From the NCBI RefSeq assembly GCF_008370255.1, contig NZ_SEUI01000001.1, positions 304,289 through 362,765 on the forward strand: a stretch of DNA of 58,477 bases. The letters run 5' to 3'. Source of the stretch: Pseudoalteromonas sp. FUC4 (GTDB lineage: Bacteria; Pseudomonadota; Gammaproteobacteria; Enterobacterales; Alteromonadaceae). The translations under genes were made by a program, and so were the position numbers. A model generated the notes under the pieces. That model searched no databases. It had not been told where the DNA came from and was given only the letters and a program-made list of their open reading frames with translations. Below, piece by piece: positions 44,715-54,100 of this stretch (positions are counted from its first letter, which is position 1; every line of letters starts with the position of its first letter).

Positions 44715-45755
44715 GTGGCTGTGTTTAATCGAGTTGAATTTGATAACCATGAACAAGTGGTTTTTTGTTCTGATGAAGAGTCGGGTTTAAAAGCAATTAT
44801 TGCTGTACATAATACCAACCTAGGTCCCGCAGTTGGCGGATGTAGAATGTGGGACTATGCAAACGACGAAGATGCTGTTTACGACGTGCTACGTTTATCA
44901 AAGGGCATGACTTATAAAAATGCAGTTGCGCGCTTACCATTTGGTGGCGGTAAATCTGTAATTATAGGTAATGCGAAAGAAATTAAATCTGAGCAATTAT
45001 TCCGTGCATTTGGTCGCCAGTTAGAGCGATTAAATGGCAGCTATTACTCAGCAGAAGATGTAAACATCACATGTGCTGATGTAGCTATTATGAATAAAGA
45101 AACTAATTACGTACTCGGTCTTGAAGGTAAAAGCGGTAACCCATCGCCATTTACTGCATACGGTACGTTTTTAGGAATTAAAGCAGCGCTACAGCATCAA
45201 CGTGGTCATCAAAATTTTGCAGGTGTGAAAGTAGCAGTTCAAGGTTTAGGTGCTGTTGCTTATGGTTTATGTAAACATTTACATGATGCGGGTGCTGAGT
45301 TGTTTGTAACTGACATTAACCAAGCTGCCATTGAGCGTGTAGTAAGTGATTTTGGTGCAACTGCGGTTGGCATTGATGACATTTACGACTTAGATGTTGA
45401 TGTTTATGCACCGTGTGCATTAGGCGCAACCGTTAACGATTCAACGATACCACGTTTAAAAGCGACTATTATTGCAGGCTGTGCTAATAATCAGCTGGCA
45501 GAATCTCGCCACGGTGAAGTTATTCGTGAAAAAGGTATTTTATATGCACCAGATTACGTAATTAACGCCGGTGGTATTATTAATGTTTATTACGAAACAG
45601 CGCCAGAAGGTTACAGTGCAGCAGCGTCTAATAAACATGTTGAAGGTATTTTTAATACGTTAACTGAAATTTTTGCTCGCAGCGAAAAAGAGCAAAAATC
45701 AACGCATTTAATTGCTGACGAATTAGCGCAAGAGATCATTAAAAACGGTCTGTAA
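44715..45755 (+). CDS. Leucine dehydrogenase (Glu/Leu/Phe/Val dehydrogenase family)
   Basis: This 346-residue enzyme uses NAD+ to deaminate leucine and other branched-chain amino acids to their keto acids. The catalytic region has NTNLGPAVGGCRMW and ARLPFGGGKSVIIG with the catalytic Lys. The Rossmann fold has VAVQGLGAVAYGL. The start is GTG at 44715, with CGGAG about 8 bases upstream. A LiuR-like palindrome lies upstream, matching the pathway. It is monocistronic and followed by a strong terminator. Confidence 0.93.
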   Translation: MAVFNRVEFDNHEQVVFCSDEESGLKAIIAVHNTNLGPAVGGCRMWDYANDEDAVYDVLRLSKGMTYKNAVARLPFGGGKSVIIGNAKEIKSEQLFRAFGRQLERLNGSYYSAEDVNITCADVAIMNKETNYVLGLEGKSGNPSPFTAYGTFLGIKAALQHQRGHQNFAGVKVAVQGLGAVAYGLCKHLHDAGAELFVTDINQAAIERVVSDFGATAVGIDDIYDLDVDVYAPCALGATVNDSTIPRLKATIIAGCANNQLAESRHGEVIREKGILYAPDYVINAGGIINVYYETAPEGYSAAASNKHVEGIFNTLTEIFARSEKEQKSTHLIADELAQEIIKNGL

Positions 45756-45775
45756 TTTAAGTTCTAATTTACATA

Positions 45776-45801
45776 AAGGTGTGCAATTGCACACCTTTTG
45801 T
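45776..45801 (+). terminator. Rho-independent terminator after leucine dehydrogenase
   Basis: The perfect palindrome AAAGGTGTGCAATTGCACACCTTT is followed by more T residues. Confidence 0.9.
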
Positions 45802-45919
45802 TTATCTATAAGTTAAGGGGGGTTGAGTTTTGCAGATTTAACCTTAAAAGATCAACAGACCCTAATGCAATTATTACTGAACAGCGGTACACTTTATTTT
45901 TAATTTTGTGCGGCAAATT

Positions 45920-46579
45920 ATGACTCCCTCAACTTCTCTCATGCAGCCCATCGATTTAGATAATTGGCCTAGAAAGCAACACTTTGAATTATTTAAACAC
46001 TTTTCTCAGCCTTATTTTAATGTGTGTGTGCGTTTAGATGCTCAAGCACTTTACGACTATTGCAAAACCAATCAATTTTCTTTTTTTCAAGCGTATGTAT
46101 ATTGCACCTTAAAAGCGTGCCATGAGTACGATTCAATGATGCTACGTATAATAGATAGTAAGCCATGGCTACTTAACAGTGTTCGCGCAAGTGTGGTTGA
46201 ACTATCTGAAAACGATACGTTTGTTTTTAGTTATTTTAATAGTACAAGCGATTTTAAAGAGTTTGCAAATCATGCAAGTGACGTGAGTAAAAAAGCGAAA
46301 CAACAGCCATTATTTTCTGATGCATTTGCCCAAACAGAAGGGCAGGCAGATTTAATTCATATATCAGTTTTGCCGTGGCTGAATTTTAGTGCGTTTTCGC
46401 ATGCATTTAGTGAAGGGGAAAGTTTAGGCATTCCTAAATTTGTATTTGGTCAGTTTGATAAACACACAGGTACAATGCCTTTAGCTATCGATGTACACCA
46501 CTCATTAATGGATGGTTTGCACGTAGCGAAATTTATAAACACATTACAGGGTACATTTGATACCTTTTGCAAAGGTTAA
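45920..46579 (+). CDS. CatA-like acetyltransferase (chloramphenicol acetyltransferase fold)
   Basis: This 219-residue protein has the chloramphenicol acetyltransferase signature VHHSLMDGLHVAKF near the C-terminus, including the catalytic His and the structural Asp of HHxxxDG. FSFFQAYVYCTLKA and LPWLNFSAFSHA lie where the family expects them. Length is typical (about 215-220). Chromosomal CAT-like proteins often do not confer resistance, and the natural substrate is unknown. ATG at 45920 is chosen; an in-frame GTG four codons upstream is possible. It lies between leucine dehydrogenase and MtfA without overlap. Confidence 0.88.
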   Translation: MTPSTSLMQPIDLDNWPRKQHFELFKHFSQPYFNVCVRLDAQALYDYCKTNQFSFFQAYVYCTLKACHEYDSMMLRIIDSKPWLLNSVRASVVELSENDTFVFSYFNSTSDFKEFANHASDVSKKAKQQPLFSDAFAQTEGQADLIHISVLPWLNFSAFSHAFSEGESLGIPKFVFGQFDKHTGTMPLAIDVHHSLMDGLHVAKFINTLQGTFDTFCKG

Positions 46580-46618
46580 CTTTAAACACATCAGTAACGG
46601 CAGTGCAAAGCAGTAAAC

Positions 46619-46651
46619 AATTTATAAGTAATCTATAAGCAATCTATAAGT
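46619..46651. repeat. Three tandem 11-bp units (AATcTATAAGt)
   Basis: Three head-to-tail units, AATTTATAAGT, AATCTATAAGC and AATCTATAAGT, lie in the gap before mtfA. They differ at two positions. Their role is unknown. Confidence 0.8.
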
Positions 46652-46755
46652 AATGCGATGTAAATTACTTTATATTCAAATAGATAACCTTGTATGCTTG
46701 AAAAACACGTGTGCTGGACATATTTATTTACCATACCTTAGCTCAGGAAATCCCC

Positions 46756-47580
46756 ATGATAAATGGACTGTTAATTGTTGTTTTAATTCTTTTTGTGGTG
46801 ATTTTCTGGCGTTGGCCATCAATTCAAAACCGATTATGGCGTAGTAAATATAAAGACTTTGCTTTAAATTCGCAGCAAAAAGATATTTTACTGCGTTGCA
46901 TGCCCATCTATAAAAAAATGACCGATGCCGACAGAGAAAAGTTAGAGCGACACATAACGTGGTTTTTAAATGAAAAACGCTTCGTCGGTTGTGATGGCTT
47001 AAGGTTAACGTCTGCAATGAAGTTAATTGTAGCCGCTGATGCGTGTGTATTAGTGCTTAATAAGCCTTGGCCGTTATATAGAAATGTAAAAGAAATTTTA
47101 TTATACCCAAGTGCTTATTATGCTCCGCAATCAACTCGCGATAGTGCAGGACTTGTGAGTTACCATAATACGGTAAGACTAGGCGAGTCATGGCCTGGCG
47201 GCACGCTCGTTTTAAGCTGGCATGACGTGCTTGAAGGTAATCGCTTGCCAAGTGATGGACATAATTTAGTTTTTCATGAATTTGCGCATCAACTCGATCA
47301 AGAAACAGGAAAAACAACAGGCACGCCACTTTTAAAAAGCTCAGCAGATTACAAAGAGTGGGGCCGAGTATTTAGCCGCGCATTTACTCAGTTAAAAAGT
47401 CATGTTGCCTATAGCATGCCGCATGTTATTCACAGCTATGGTGCGACTAATGAAGCTGAGTTTTTTGCTGTCATAACCGAAACCTTTCTTGAAAAGCCTG
47501 CGGAGCTGCGCCGTTACGATCCTGAAATTTACAGTATGCTGGTTAATTACTATCAATTTGACCCTATTGTTTGGCATTAA
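46756..47580 (+). CDS. mtfA: MtfA-family zinc peptidase
   Basis: This 274-residue protein has an N-terminal hydrophobic segment (about 3-20) and then the MtfA domain. The zinc motif is in VFHEFAHQLDQETG (HExxH), with the third ligand Glu in GATNEAEFFAV. Related E. coli MtfA binds the Mlc repressor and is a peptidase in the sugar-uptake circuit. The hydrophobic N-terminus here is longer than in E. coli and may anchor it to the membrane. ATG at 46756 is preceded by AGGAAA. The two upstream in-frame starts are less likely. Confidence 0.9.
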   Translation: MINGLLIVVLILFVVIFWRWPSIQNRLWRSKYKDFALNSQQKDILLRCMPIYKKMTDADREKLERHITWFLNEKRFVGCDGLRLTSAMKLIVAADACVLVLNKPWPLYRNVKEILLYPSAYYAPQSTRDSAGLVSYHNTVRLGESWPGGTLVLSWHDVLEGNRLPSDGHNLVFHEFAHQLDQETGKTTGTPLLKSSADYKEWGRVFSRAFTQLKSHVAYSMPHVIHSYGATNEAEFFAVITETFLEKPAELRRYDPEIYSMLVNYYQFDPIVWH

Positions 47581-47685
47581 ACCTATATAAACCGCGCTTT
47601 ATCATATAACGCTGGCAAGTTGCGTTTGTTTTTGTTGCAATCATGTAAAATAGTTTTTACTGCAACAATAACAAGCGAGAAACGC

Positions 47686-50600
47686 ATGAAAAAAATGCTT
47701 CATACAGTATTGGCGCTATCAGTGTCATTAGCGATAGGGCAAGTGAATGCTGCTGAAAAAGAAGAGCAAAAATGGCAAGTAGATTCACCTAAAGGGCAAT
47801 TTGTTGACGCTGCAATAAGTGTTGAGCAAGGTACATGGATGAATATCGATGTAAGCCCAGATGGTAAAACAGTGGTATTTGACTTACTTGGCGATATTTA
47901 TACTATGCCAATGAGTGGCGGTACAGCTACAAAGCTCACCTCTGATATTGCATGGCAAATGCAACCTCGTTTTAGTCCTAACGGCAAAAGTATTGCGTTT
48001 ACGTCAGATCAAGGTGGCGGCGATAATATTTGGATAATGGACTTAGATGGCGAAAATCAACACGCTGTAACTGACGAAACCTTCCGATTGCTAAATAGCC
48101 CTGCATGGAGCCCTGATGGCGACTACTTAGTTGCACGTAAGCACTTTACGGCGAGTCGTTCACTCGGTGCGGGTGAAGTGTGGCTGTATCATAAAGCGGG
48201 TGGTAAGGGCGTACAGCTTACAAAACGAGAGAACGATCAAAAAGATTTAGGTGAGCCTATGTTTTCACCTGATGGTCGTTATGTTTATTTTTCGCATGAT
48301 GCAACACCGGGTAAAACATTTCATTACTCAAAAGATTCTGTAGCGGGTATTTATAAAATTAAGCGCTACGACCGTGAAACGGGTGAAATTGAAACAGTAA
48401 TCGATACGATGGGTGGCGCGATTAGGCCTACACCATCACCAGATGGAAAAAAATTGGCGTATATAAAGCGTGATGACTTTCAAACAAGCCTCTATTTATA
48501 TGACTTAACCAGTGGTGAGCACACTAAGCTTTACGATAAACTTGAACGTGATATGCAAGAAACATGGGCTATTCACGGGGTTTACCCAACCATTGCATGG
48601 ACACCCGATAACGAAGAATTGGTATTTTGGGCTGGTGGTACAATTCACAAGCTAGATGTTGCAGACAAATCCGTTAAAACCATTCCTTTTAAAGTACAAA
48701 CTACTAAAAAAATTCAAAAAGCGGTGCGCTTTACACAAAACTTAGATACTGATGAGTTTGATGTAAAAATGCTGCGTAACGTGCAAGTAAGCCCCGATGG
48801 CGAAACGGCTATTTTTGAAGCACTTGGGCACATTTATAAACGCGATTTAGAGTCAGGTAAAATTAAGCGTTTAACAAAGCAAACTGATCATTACGAATTA
48901 TTTCCGCAGTACTCTCGTGATGGTAAAAAAATAGTTTACACCACATGGGATGATAACAAGCAAGGGTCTGTAAGAGTGGTTTCTGCGCGCAGTGGACGTG
49001 GTGATACCATTACAACGCAGCCAGGTAAGTACGTAGAGCCTACGTTTAGTCCAAATGGTAAAACGGTTGTTTATCGAAAAGCCACGGGGGGGAGTATTTT
49101 AAACCCTAAGTGGTCACTTAATCCGGGGGTTTATAGTGTAAGCGCAAAAGGCGGTAAAAGTGAGCTTATTTCAAAAAGTGGTTATCAGCCTCAATTTGGA
49201 GATGCAAACGATCGTGTTTTCATTATGAGTCCTTGGCCAAAACCAACGCTTAGCGTAGTTGAGCTTGAAAGTAAAAAAGTTCGCAAATTGTATGAGTCAG
49301 AACATGCTACTGAATTTAGAGTCTCACCAGATGGGCAATACCTCGCTTTTGCTGAGCGATTTAAAGTATTTGTAACGCCGTTTGTTCAAAGTGGTAAAAC
49401 AATTAATATTGGGCCTAAAGACAGTCAATTCCCAATAGAACAGTTATCAGTGCGTGCTGGTGAAAACATTAGCTGGAATGCTAAGAGCAACAAACTTTAC
49501 TGGACATTAGGGCCTGAGCTTTATCATGCAAGCCTTGAAGGGATGTTTGCCATTAACAAAGCCGAAGATGCCGACTTTAAAGTGAAAAGTGGCGATAATA
49601 TCGGTTTCAGTAAAAAAATGGCAGAGCCTAAAGGTATGATTGCGCTTACTGGTGCAAAAATTATAACTATGGACGGCGAAAAGGTTATTGAAAATGGTGT
49701 AATTATCACTGATGGCAAGCATATTAAAGCAATTGGTTCAGCCAGCGAGATAAGCATCCCTAAAGGTGCTGAGGTTATTGATGTAACAGGTAAAACTATT
49801 ATGCCTGGTATTGTTGATGCTCATGCACATGGCTCGCAAGCAAGTGACGAAATTATACCTGAGCAAAACTGGAAAAACTTTGCAGGTTTAGCGCTGGGTG
49901 TCACTACAATTCACGATCCATCAAACGATACCTCTGAAATATTTACCGCAAGCGAAATGCAAAAGGCAGGCATGATTGTTGGCCCGCGTATTTTCTCAAC
50001 CGGTACTATTCTATATGGCGCAAATATGCCAGGTTATACGTCGCATATTGACTCGTTAGACGATGCAAAGTTTCATTTAGAGCGCCTTAAAAAAGTAGGG
50101 GCGTTTAGTGTTAAATCGTATAACCAGCCACGCCGTGAGCAGCGCCAACAAGTTATTGAAGCAGGCCGGATGCTTGAAATGATGGTTGTCCCTGAAGGCG
50201 GCTCATTATTACAACATAACTTAAGTATGATTGTAGATGGACACACAGGTATTGAGCATTCAATCCCTGTAGAGCACATATATGACGATATAAAGCAGTT
50301 ATGGTCGCAAAGTGATGTAGGTTACACACCAACACTTGTAGTGGCTTATGGTGGCATTTGGGGTGAAAATTACTGGTACGATAAAACTGATGTGTGGAAT
50401 CATCCGCGTTTAAGTAAATTTGTGCCAAAAAATCAATTATTACCACGCTCTATGCGCCGCATTAAAGCGCCCGATCATCACTATAATCACTTTAATAACG
50501 CACGCGTTGCTGCGGAGCTGCAAGACCTAGGTGTACTAGTTAACTTAGGTGCTCACGGTCAGCGTGAAGGCTTAGGTGCACACTGGGAGATGTGGATGTT

Positions 50601-50865
50601 TGCACAAGGCGGAATGACACCGCTTGAGGCTATACGTGCTTCAACACTCGACCCGGCTAAGTATTTAGGGCTTGATAAAAACGTAGGCTCGCTTAAAGTG
50701 GGAAAACTGGCTGATTTAATGATTATAGATGGCGATCCGCTTAAAAACATTCGAGATTCGGATAAAGTAGATTACACCATGATCAATGGTCGATTATTCA
50801 ATGCTGAGACAATGAGTGAAGTGGGTAAAGAAGAGCGCGAACCACTTTATTTTGAAAAACTGTAA
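47686..50865 (+). CDS. Secreted amidohydrolase with N-terminal WD40/TolB-like beta-propeller
   Basis: This 1059-residue protein has a signal peptide (about 1-22, ending VNAA). Residues 40-640 hold repeated PD40/TolB-like propeller strands, each with a SPDGK-type turn (FSPNGKSIAF, WSPDGDYLV, FSPDGRYVYF and others). Residues 650-1050 form a metal-dependent amidohydrolase domain, with MPGIVDAHAHGS, HDPSNDTSE, FSVKSYNQ, EHSIPVEHIYDD and NLGAHGQREG. Such proteins are periplasmic or secreted and probably hydrolyse peptide-like amides or similar small molecules. ATG at 47686 starts the signal peptide. A terminator follows. The exact substrate is unknown. Confidence 0.9.
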   Translation: MKKMLHTVLALSVSLAIGQVNAAEKEEQKWQVDSPKGQFVDAAISVEQGTWMNIDVSPDGKTVVFDLLGDIYTMPMSGGTATKLTSDIAWQMQPRFSPNGKSIAFTSDQGGGDNIWIMDLDGENQHAVTDETFRLLNSPAWSPDGDYLVARKHFTASRSLGAGEVWLYHKAGGKGVQLTKRENDQKDLGEPMFSPDGRYVYFSHDATPGKTFHYSKDSVAGIYKIKRYDRETGEIETVIDTMGGAIRPTPSPDGKKLAYIKRDDFQTSLYLYDLTSGEHTKLYDKLERDMQETWAIHGVYPTIAWTPDNEELVFWAGGTIHKLDVADKSVKTIPFKVQTTKKIQKAVRFTQNLDTDEFDVKMLRNVQVSPDGETAIFEALGHIYKRDLESGKIKRLTKQTDHYELFPQYSRDGKKIVYTTWDDNKQGSVRVVSARSGRGDTITTQPGKYVEPTFSPNGKTVVYRKATGGSILNPKWSLNPGVYSVSAKGGKSELISKSGYQPQFGDANDRVFIMSPWPKPTLSVVELESKKVRKLYESEHATEFRVSPDGQYLAFAERFKVFVTPFVQSGKTINIGPKDSQFPIEQLSVRAGENISWNAKSNKLYWTLGPELYHASLEGMFAINKAEDADFKVKSGDNIGFSKKMAEPKGMIALTGAKIITMDGEKVIENGVIITDGKHIKAIGSASEISIPKGAEVIDVTGKTIMPGIVDAHAHGSQASDEIIPEQNWKNFAGLALGVTTIHDPSNDTSEIFTASEMQKAGMIVGPRIFSTGTILYGANMPGYTSHIDSLDDAKFHLERLKKVGAFSVKSYNQPRREQRQQVIEAGRMLEMMVVPEGGSLLQHNLSMIVDGHTGIEHSIPVEHIYDDIKQLWSQSDVGYTPTLVVAYGGIWGENYWYDKTDVWNHPRLSKFVPKNQLLPRSMRRIKAPDHHYNHFNNARVAAELQDLGVLVNLGAHGQREGLGAHWEMWMFAQGGMTPLEAIRASTLDPAKYLGLDKNVGSLKVGKLADLMIIDGDPLKNIRDSDKVDYTMINGRLFNAETMSEVGKEEREPLYFEKL

Positions 50866-50883
50866 TTTATTTTAAACTTTGTT

Positions 50884-50909
50884 AAAGCGGCTACATAGCC
50901 GCTTTTTTA
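50884..50909 (+). terminator. Rho-independent terminator after the amidohydrolase gene
   Basis: The stem AGCGGCT with AGCCGCT around loop ACAT is followed by six T residues. Confidence 0.88.
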
Positions 50910-50955
50910 GCCTTACACAATTTATAAAGCTTTATGTTTTTGGCAAATAACGGAT

Positions 50956-50981
50956 ATAAAAAAACCGCTTAACGCGGTTTC
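50956..50981 (-). terminator. Rho-independent terminator for the minus-strand gene at 51004
   Basis: The stem AAACCGC with GCGGTTT around a 5-base loop has a long A run on its left side. That gives a U tract when read on the minus strand. Confidence 0.85.
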
Positions 50982-51003
50982 TTTTAAAAATCATAAATGT
51001 TGA

Positions 51004-51345
51004 TTAAACAACACCGCGCGGTAAGCGACAGTCATGATCTTTACGAGCTAAAATTACAATCCAAAGTTCTTCCGCTGTGTAACCTTCTTCATTTTCGGTA
51101 ACAACAGTGAATGGCGCTTTTTTCTGTGCTTTAACAGGAGCAGCTGCTTTTGGTTTTTTCGTTTTAGTTGTTTTACCAGAGTTTAATTTTTTAGTAAGCT
51201 CTGCTACGTCAGCTAGGCGTAAATTTTTACCGCCATCAATGCTGTACCAACCAGGTTTGGTTGTGATTTCAGGTTTTTTACCATTGGCAGTTTCGTACGC
51301 TGCTTCAAAGGCAGATAACACTTCTGTTTTGTCTAGTTTGCTCAT
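51004..51345 (-). CDS. Hypothetical small basic protein
   Basis: This 113-residue soluble protein has an N-terminal helical and strand region (EVLSAFEAAYETANGKKPEI, PGWYSIDGGKNLRLADV), then a low-complexity Lys/Ala/Pro linker at about 55-78, and a C-terminal part (EEGYTAEELWIVILARKDHDC). The basic linker resembles DNA- or RNA-binding tails, but no family is recognised. It has its own terminator and lies divergently next to the Nif3-like gene. Confidence 0.75.
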   Translation of the reverse strand: MSKLDKTEVLSAFEAAYETANGKKPEITTKPGWYSIDGGKNLRLADVAELTKKLNSGKTTKTKKPKAAAPVKAQKKAPFTVVTENEEGYTAEELWIVILARKDHDCRLPRGVV

Positions 51346-51495
51346 CAGAGACCCTATACGTTGTGAACACAGATAAAGAAGCCGTATTTATACCTATTTT
51401 AAAACAGTTTTTCAATTTTTTGCGATTTTCCTTCCATTTTAGACCTATAAACGCCAAAATTTGCACAAAATTCAGTGCTAAGTAAGGTAAGTTAT

Positions 51496-52248
51496 ATGCA
51501 ACGTAGAGAATTTAACCAACTCCTAAATGACATTTTAAAACCTCAATTAATTAAAGATTTTTGCCCAAATGGCTTACAAGTTGAAGGTAAAAACGAAATT
51601 AAAAAAATTGTGACGGGTGTAACCGCAAGTCAAGCATTAATAGATGCTGCCATTGAGCAACAAGCAGATGCTATTTTAGTTCACCATGGATTTTTTTGGA
51701 AAGGGGAATCCCAACCAATAACAGGAATGAAAAAGCGTCGTATAGGTGCGTTATTAGCACACGATATTAATTTATTTGGCTATCACTTACCACTCGATAT
51801 TCATCCAGCAGTTGGCAATAACGCGCAACTAGCAAAGTTATTGGATATTGAAATTGAAACAGGGCTAGAGCCAACTTCAAATAGCGTAGCAATGAAAGGG
51901 CGTTTAAAAACACCATTAAGTGGTGAAGATTTTGCAGATAAAATTGCAAAAGTGCTAAATCGAACCCCACTCACAAGTTTAGTACGTTCAGCTAAAATTG
52001 AAACCATTGCACTGTGTACTGGTGGTGGGCAAGGGTATATTGATTTAGCTGCAGAGCAAGGTATTGATGCTTATTTAACGGGTGAGGCATCGGAGCAAAC
52101 AATTCATAGTTCTCGTGAGCAAAACATTGATTTTTTTGCAGCAGGGCATCATGCAACAGAGCGCTATGGCGTAAAAGCACTAGGTGAGTTACTTGCTCAA
52201 GAGCATGGTTTTGATGTGACATTTATAGATATAGATAACCCAGTTTAA
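51496..52248 (+). CDS. Nif3-like dinuclear metal-centre protein (YbgI)
   Basis: This 250-residue protein of the Nif3/YbgI family forms a toroid hexamer with two metals per subunit. The ligands lie in AILVHHGFFW near residue 65 and GHHATERYGV near the C-terminus, with NGLQVEGK at the start. The metal site suggests a hydrolase, and one branch has been linked to GTP cyclohydrolase-like chemistry; function is unsettled. Length matches E. coli YbgI (247). ATG at 51496 with AAGG about 9 bases upstream is preferred over GTG at 51475. Confidence 0.93.
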   Translation: MQRREFNQLLNDILKPQLIKDFCPNGLQVEGKNEIKKIVTGVTASQALIDAAIEQQADAILVHHGFFWKGESQPITGMKKRRIGALLAHDINLFGYHLPLDIHPAVGNNAQLAKLLDIEIETGLEPTSNSVAMKGRLKTPLSGEDFADKIAKVLNRTPLTSLVRSAKIETIALCTGGGQGYIDLAAEQGIDAYLTGEASEQTIHSSREQNIDFFAAGHHATERYGVKALGELLAQEHGFDVTFIDIDNPV

Positions 52249-52264
52249 CTAGGCTATCTATTAG

Positions 52265-52319
52265 TTAGCCTGAACCCTACTTGAGATAGATTTATTATCT
52301 AGAGTTCAGGTTAGTTAGA
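52265..52319. terminator. Large imperfect hairpin between convergent nif3-like and elyC genes
   Basis: Left arm TTAGCCTGAACCCTA and the reverse complement of the right arm pair over about 17 positions with several G-U pairs. An inner stem forms around AGATAGATTTATTATCT. It lies exactly between two convergent stops but has no clean T run on either side, so it may be a two-way terminator or a processed stem. Confidence 0.5.
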
Positions 52320-52328
52320 CGAAATGAG

Positions 52329-53093
52329 TTACAGTGCCTCTGGATCTATCCAGCGGCGCAAACTTATCCATATATTTCCTACTACTTCGTGACTGTATTG
52401 CGTAACTACAAGTAAGGCATGAGCATTTGGAATAAACTGCTTGCTCCACGGCAGTGCTGCAAAATTATGATAATCTGTGGCTGCGGTTATGACTTCAATA
52501 CCTTGAGCATTAAATAAGTCTTTGGCACGGGGCATGTGCAGTACAGATGTTACTAGTGCAACTTTAAAGTCGACTAATTTTGATGCCAGTAATTTAGCTT
52601 CTTCACCTGTATCCATTGCTTTTGGATTTTGGAAAATACGGCTCTTATTAACGCCTAAACTAATTGCCGTTTGATACATAAGTCCGCTATTAGTTGTATT
52701 TTTATAACCCCCGCCTGAAACTATAAGCTCTGCATTAGGGTAGTGTTTCGCCAGTTTTACACCTTCTACTAAGCGCGTTAGCGCACAATTACCTAATTGA
52801 TTATTTGAACTTAAAGCCGAATTTGGGTTTATATCGCAACCTAGTACAACTATTTTGTCTATTTTTGGATGCTTTAAAGTATTAAATGCAAGCGACGCAG
52901 GTTCATTATTTTGGATAATTAAATTGGCGATAAAGGGTGTGCTCAATGCAAGCAACACAATTAAGCTTAAAGTAGATAATAAGAGAGCTGATTTTCGGCC
53001 TTTAAACACCAGTATGAGCATCAGACACGCAAATAAACCAAATAGAGGCAGTGGCATAAGTAAGCCACCAATCATTTTTTTAATAACAAACAT
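52329..53093 (-). CDS. elyC: ElyC, envelope biogenesis factor (DUF218/YdcF family)
   Basis: This is a 254-residue protein with two N-terminal membrane helices at about 8-30 and 36-58. The DUF218 domain follows, with IDKIVVLGCDIN, AELIVSGGGYKN and PKAMDTGEEAKLL. The start MFVIKKMIGGLLMPLPL closely follows E. coli ElyC, which is needed for peptidoglycan synthesis at low temperature. Members of DUF218 are thought to bind lipid-linked envelope precursors. It is the second gene of a minus-strand pair with metR, 54 bases apart. Confidence 0.9.
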   Translation of the reverse strand: MFVIKKMIGGLLMPLPLFGLFACLMLILVFKGRKSALLLSTLSLIVLLALSTPFIANLIIQNNEPASLAFNTLKHPKIDKIVVLGCDINPNSALSSNNQLGNCALTRLVEGVKLAKHYPNAELIVSGGGYKNTTNSGLMYQTAISLGVNKSRIFQNPKAMDTGEEAKLLASKLVDFKVALVTSVLHMPRAKDLFNAQGIEVITAATDYHNFAALPWSKQFIPNAHALLVVTQYSHEVVGNIWISLRRWIDPEAL

Positions 53094-53147
53094 AAGAGTT
53101 AAACGCTGTAGAGTTAATTACAGCGATATTACTTATTATATTGATGA

Positions 53148-54035
53148 TTATCGACCGTTATTTAGCTTACACGTATTTAAAAAATGACGATATACAGGGT
53201 TATCTTTCATGTCTTTTTTCATCGCTAAATACATAGGGCGAGTAAGACCAAGAGCGCCTAAAGGAATTGATTTAATTAAGCCTTGGCTTTCATAAGGTGT
53301 AACTAGCCAATCGGGCAAAGCAGCAACGCCCATTCCAGCACTCACTAGTTGAAAAATAAGTAGCCCTTGGTCAACCGTTTTTAACGTACCGTCAAAACGA
53401 GCATTTTGAATGAAATGCTTAAATATATCTTGGCGTTCACGCGGGATAGGGTATGAAATAATAGTTTCATTTTTTAAATCAAGCGCTGTTACATACGCTT
53501 TTTTAGCAAGTTCATGATCCGGCGCCACAATAAGCTTCAATTTAAAATCAAATAGGTGCGCGTATTCTAATGTGTCGGGTTCGCGTATGTCAGACGTTAA
53601 AACTAAATCGAGTTCATCGCTTAGTAAGTCAGGAATAGCGTCGTAACTAAAGCCACGTTCATAATCAATTTTTATATCAGGCCAAAAGTTATTAAATTCT
53701 TTAATAGTAGGTAATAACCAATGAAAACATGCATGGCATTCCACGCTCAAACGTAGTTGAGAAATAGGCTGGTTTAAACTTTCTTTTAAACGACATTTAG
53801 TCGCTTCCATTTTTGGTAATATTTCGTGAGCTAATTCAAGTAATAGCATTCCCTGAGGGGTAAAGCGGACTGGTTGAGTTTTACGCTCAAATAATTGGCA
53901 ATCCAATTTATTCTCTAAATCTTTGATTTGATGAGATAAAGCAGACTGCGTTAAAAATAATTCTCGTGCTGTATTAACCAAAGATCCTGTTTCTTTTAGG
54001 GTTGCTATGGTTTTTAAGTGTTTAATACCAATCAT
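53148..54035 (-). CDS. metR: MetR, LysR-type regulator of methionine biosynthesis
   Basis: This 295-residue regulator begins IGIKHLKTIATLKETGSLVNTAREL, and the helix-turn-helix has TQSALSHQIKDLENKL. Both match MetR closely, as do FTPQGMLLLELAHEILPKM and SVECHACFHWLLPTIKEF. MetR activates metE, metH and metF with homocysteine as effector. No metE or metH is in this window, so its targets are elsewhere. A run of three MetJ-like octamers lies upstream at 54101-54124. The gene is slightly shorter than E. coli MetR (317). Confidence 0.93.
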   Translation of the reverse strand: MIGIKHLKTIATLKETGSLVNTARELFLTQSALSHQIKDLENKLDCQLFERKTQPVRFTPQGMLLLELAHEILPKMEATKCRLKESLNQPISQLRLSVECHACFHWLLPTIKEFNNFWPDIKIDYERGFSYDAIPDLLSDELDLVLTSDIREPDTLEYAHLFDFKLKLIVAPDHELAKKAYVTALDLKNETIISYPIPRERQDIFKHFIQNARFDGTLKTVDQGLLIFQLVSAGMGVAALPDWLVTPYESQGLIKSIPLGALGLTRPMYLAMKKDMKDNPVYRHFLNTCKLNNGR

Positions 54036-54100
54036 CTTTAAAAATTCTCATGGGAAAAGTGAGTTCAGCTCAGATTAATTACATACTACGCCTATATAAA

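Noticed and set aside
45920..46579. Acquired antibiotic-resistance gene
   Set aside because: The CAT-like gene has normal neighbouring base composition and no mobile element next to it, so it is treated as a native chromosomal acetyltransferase of unknown substrate.
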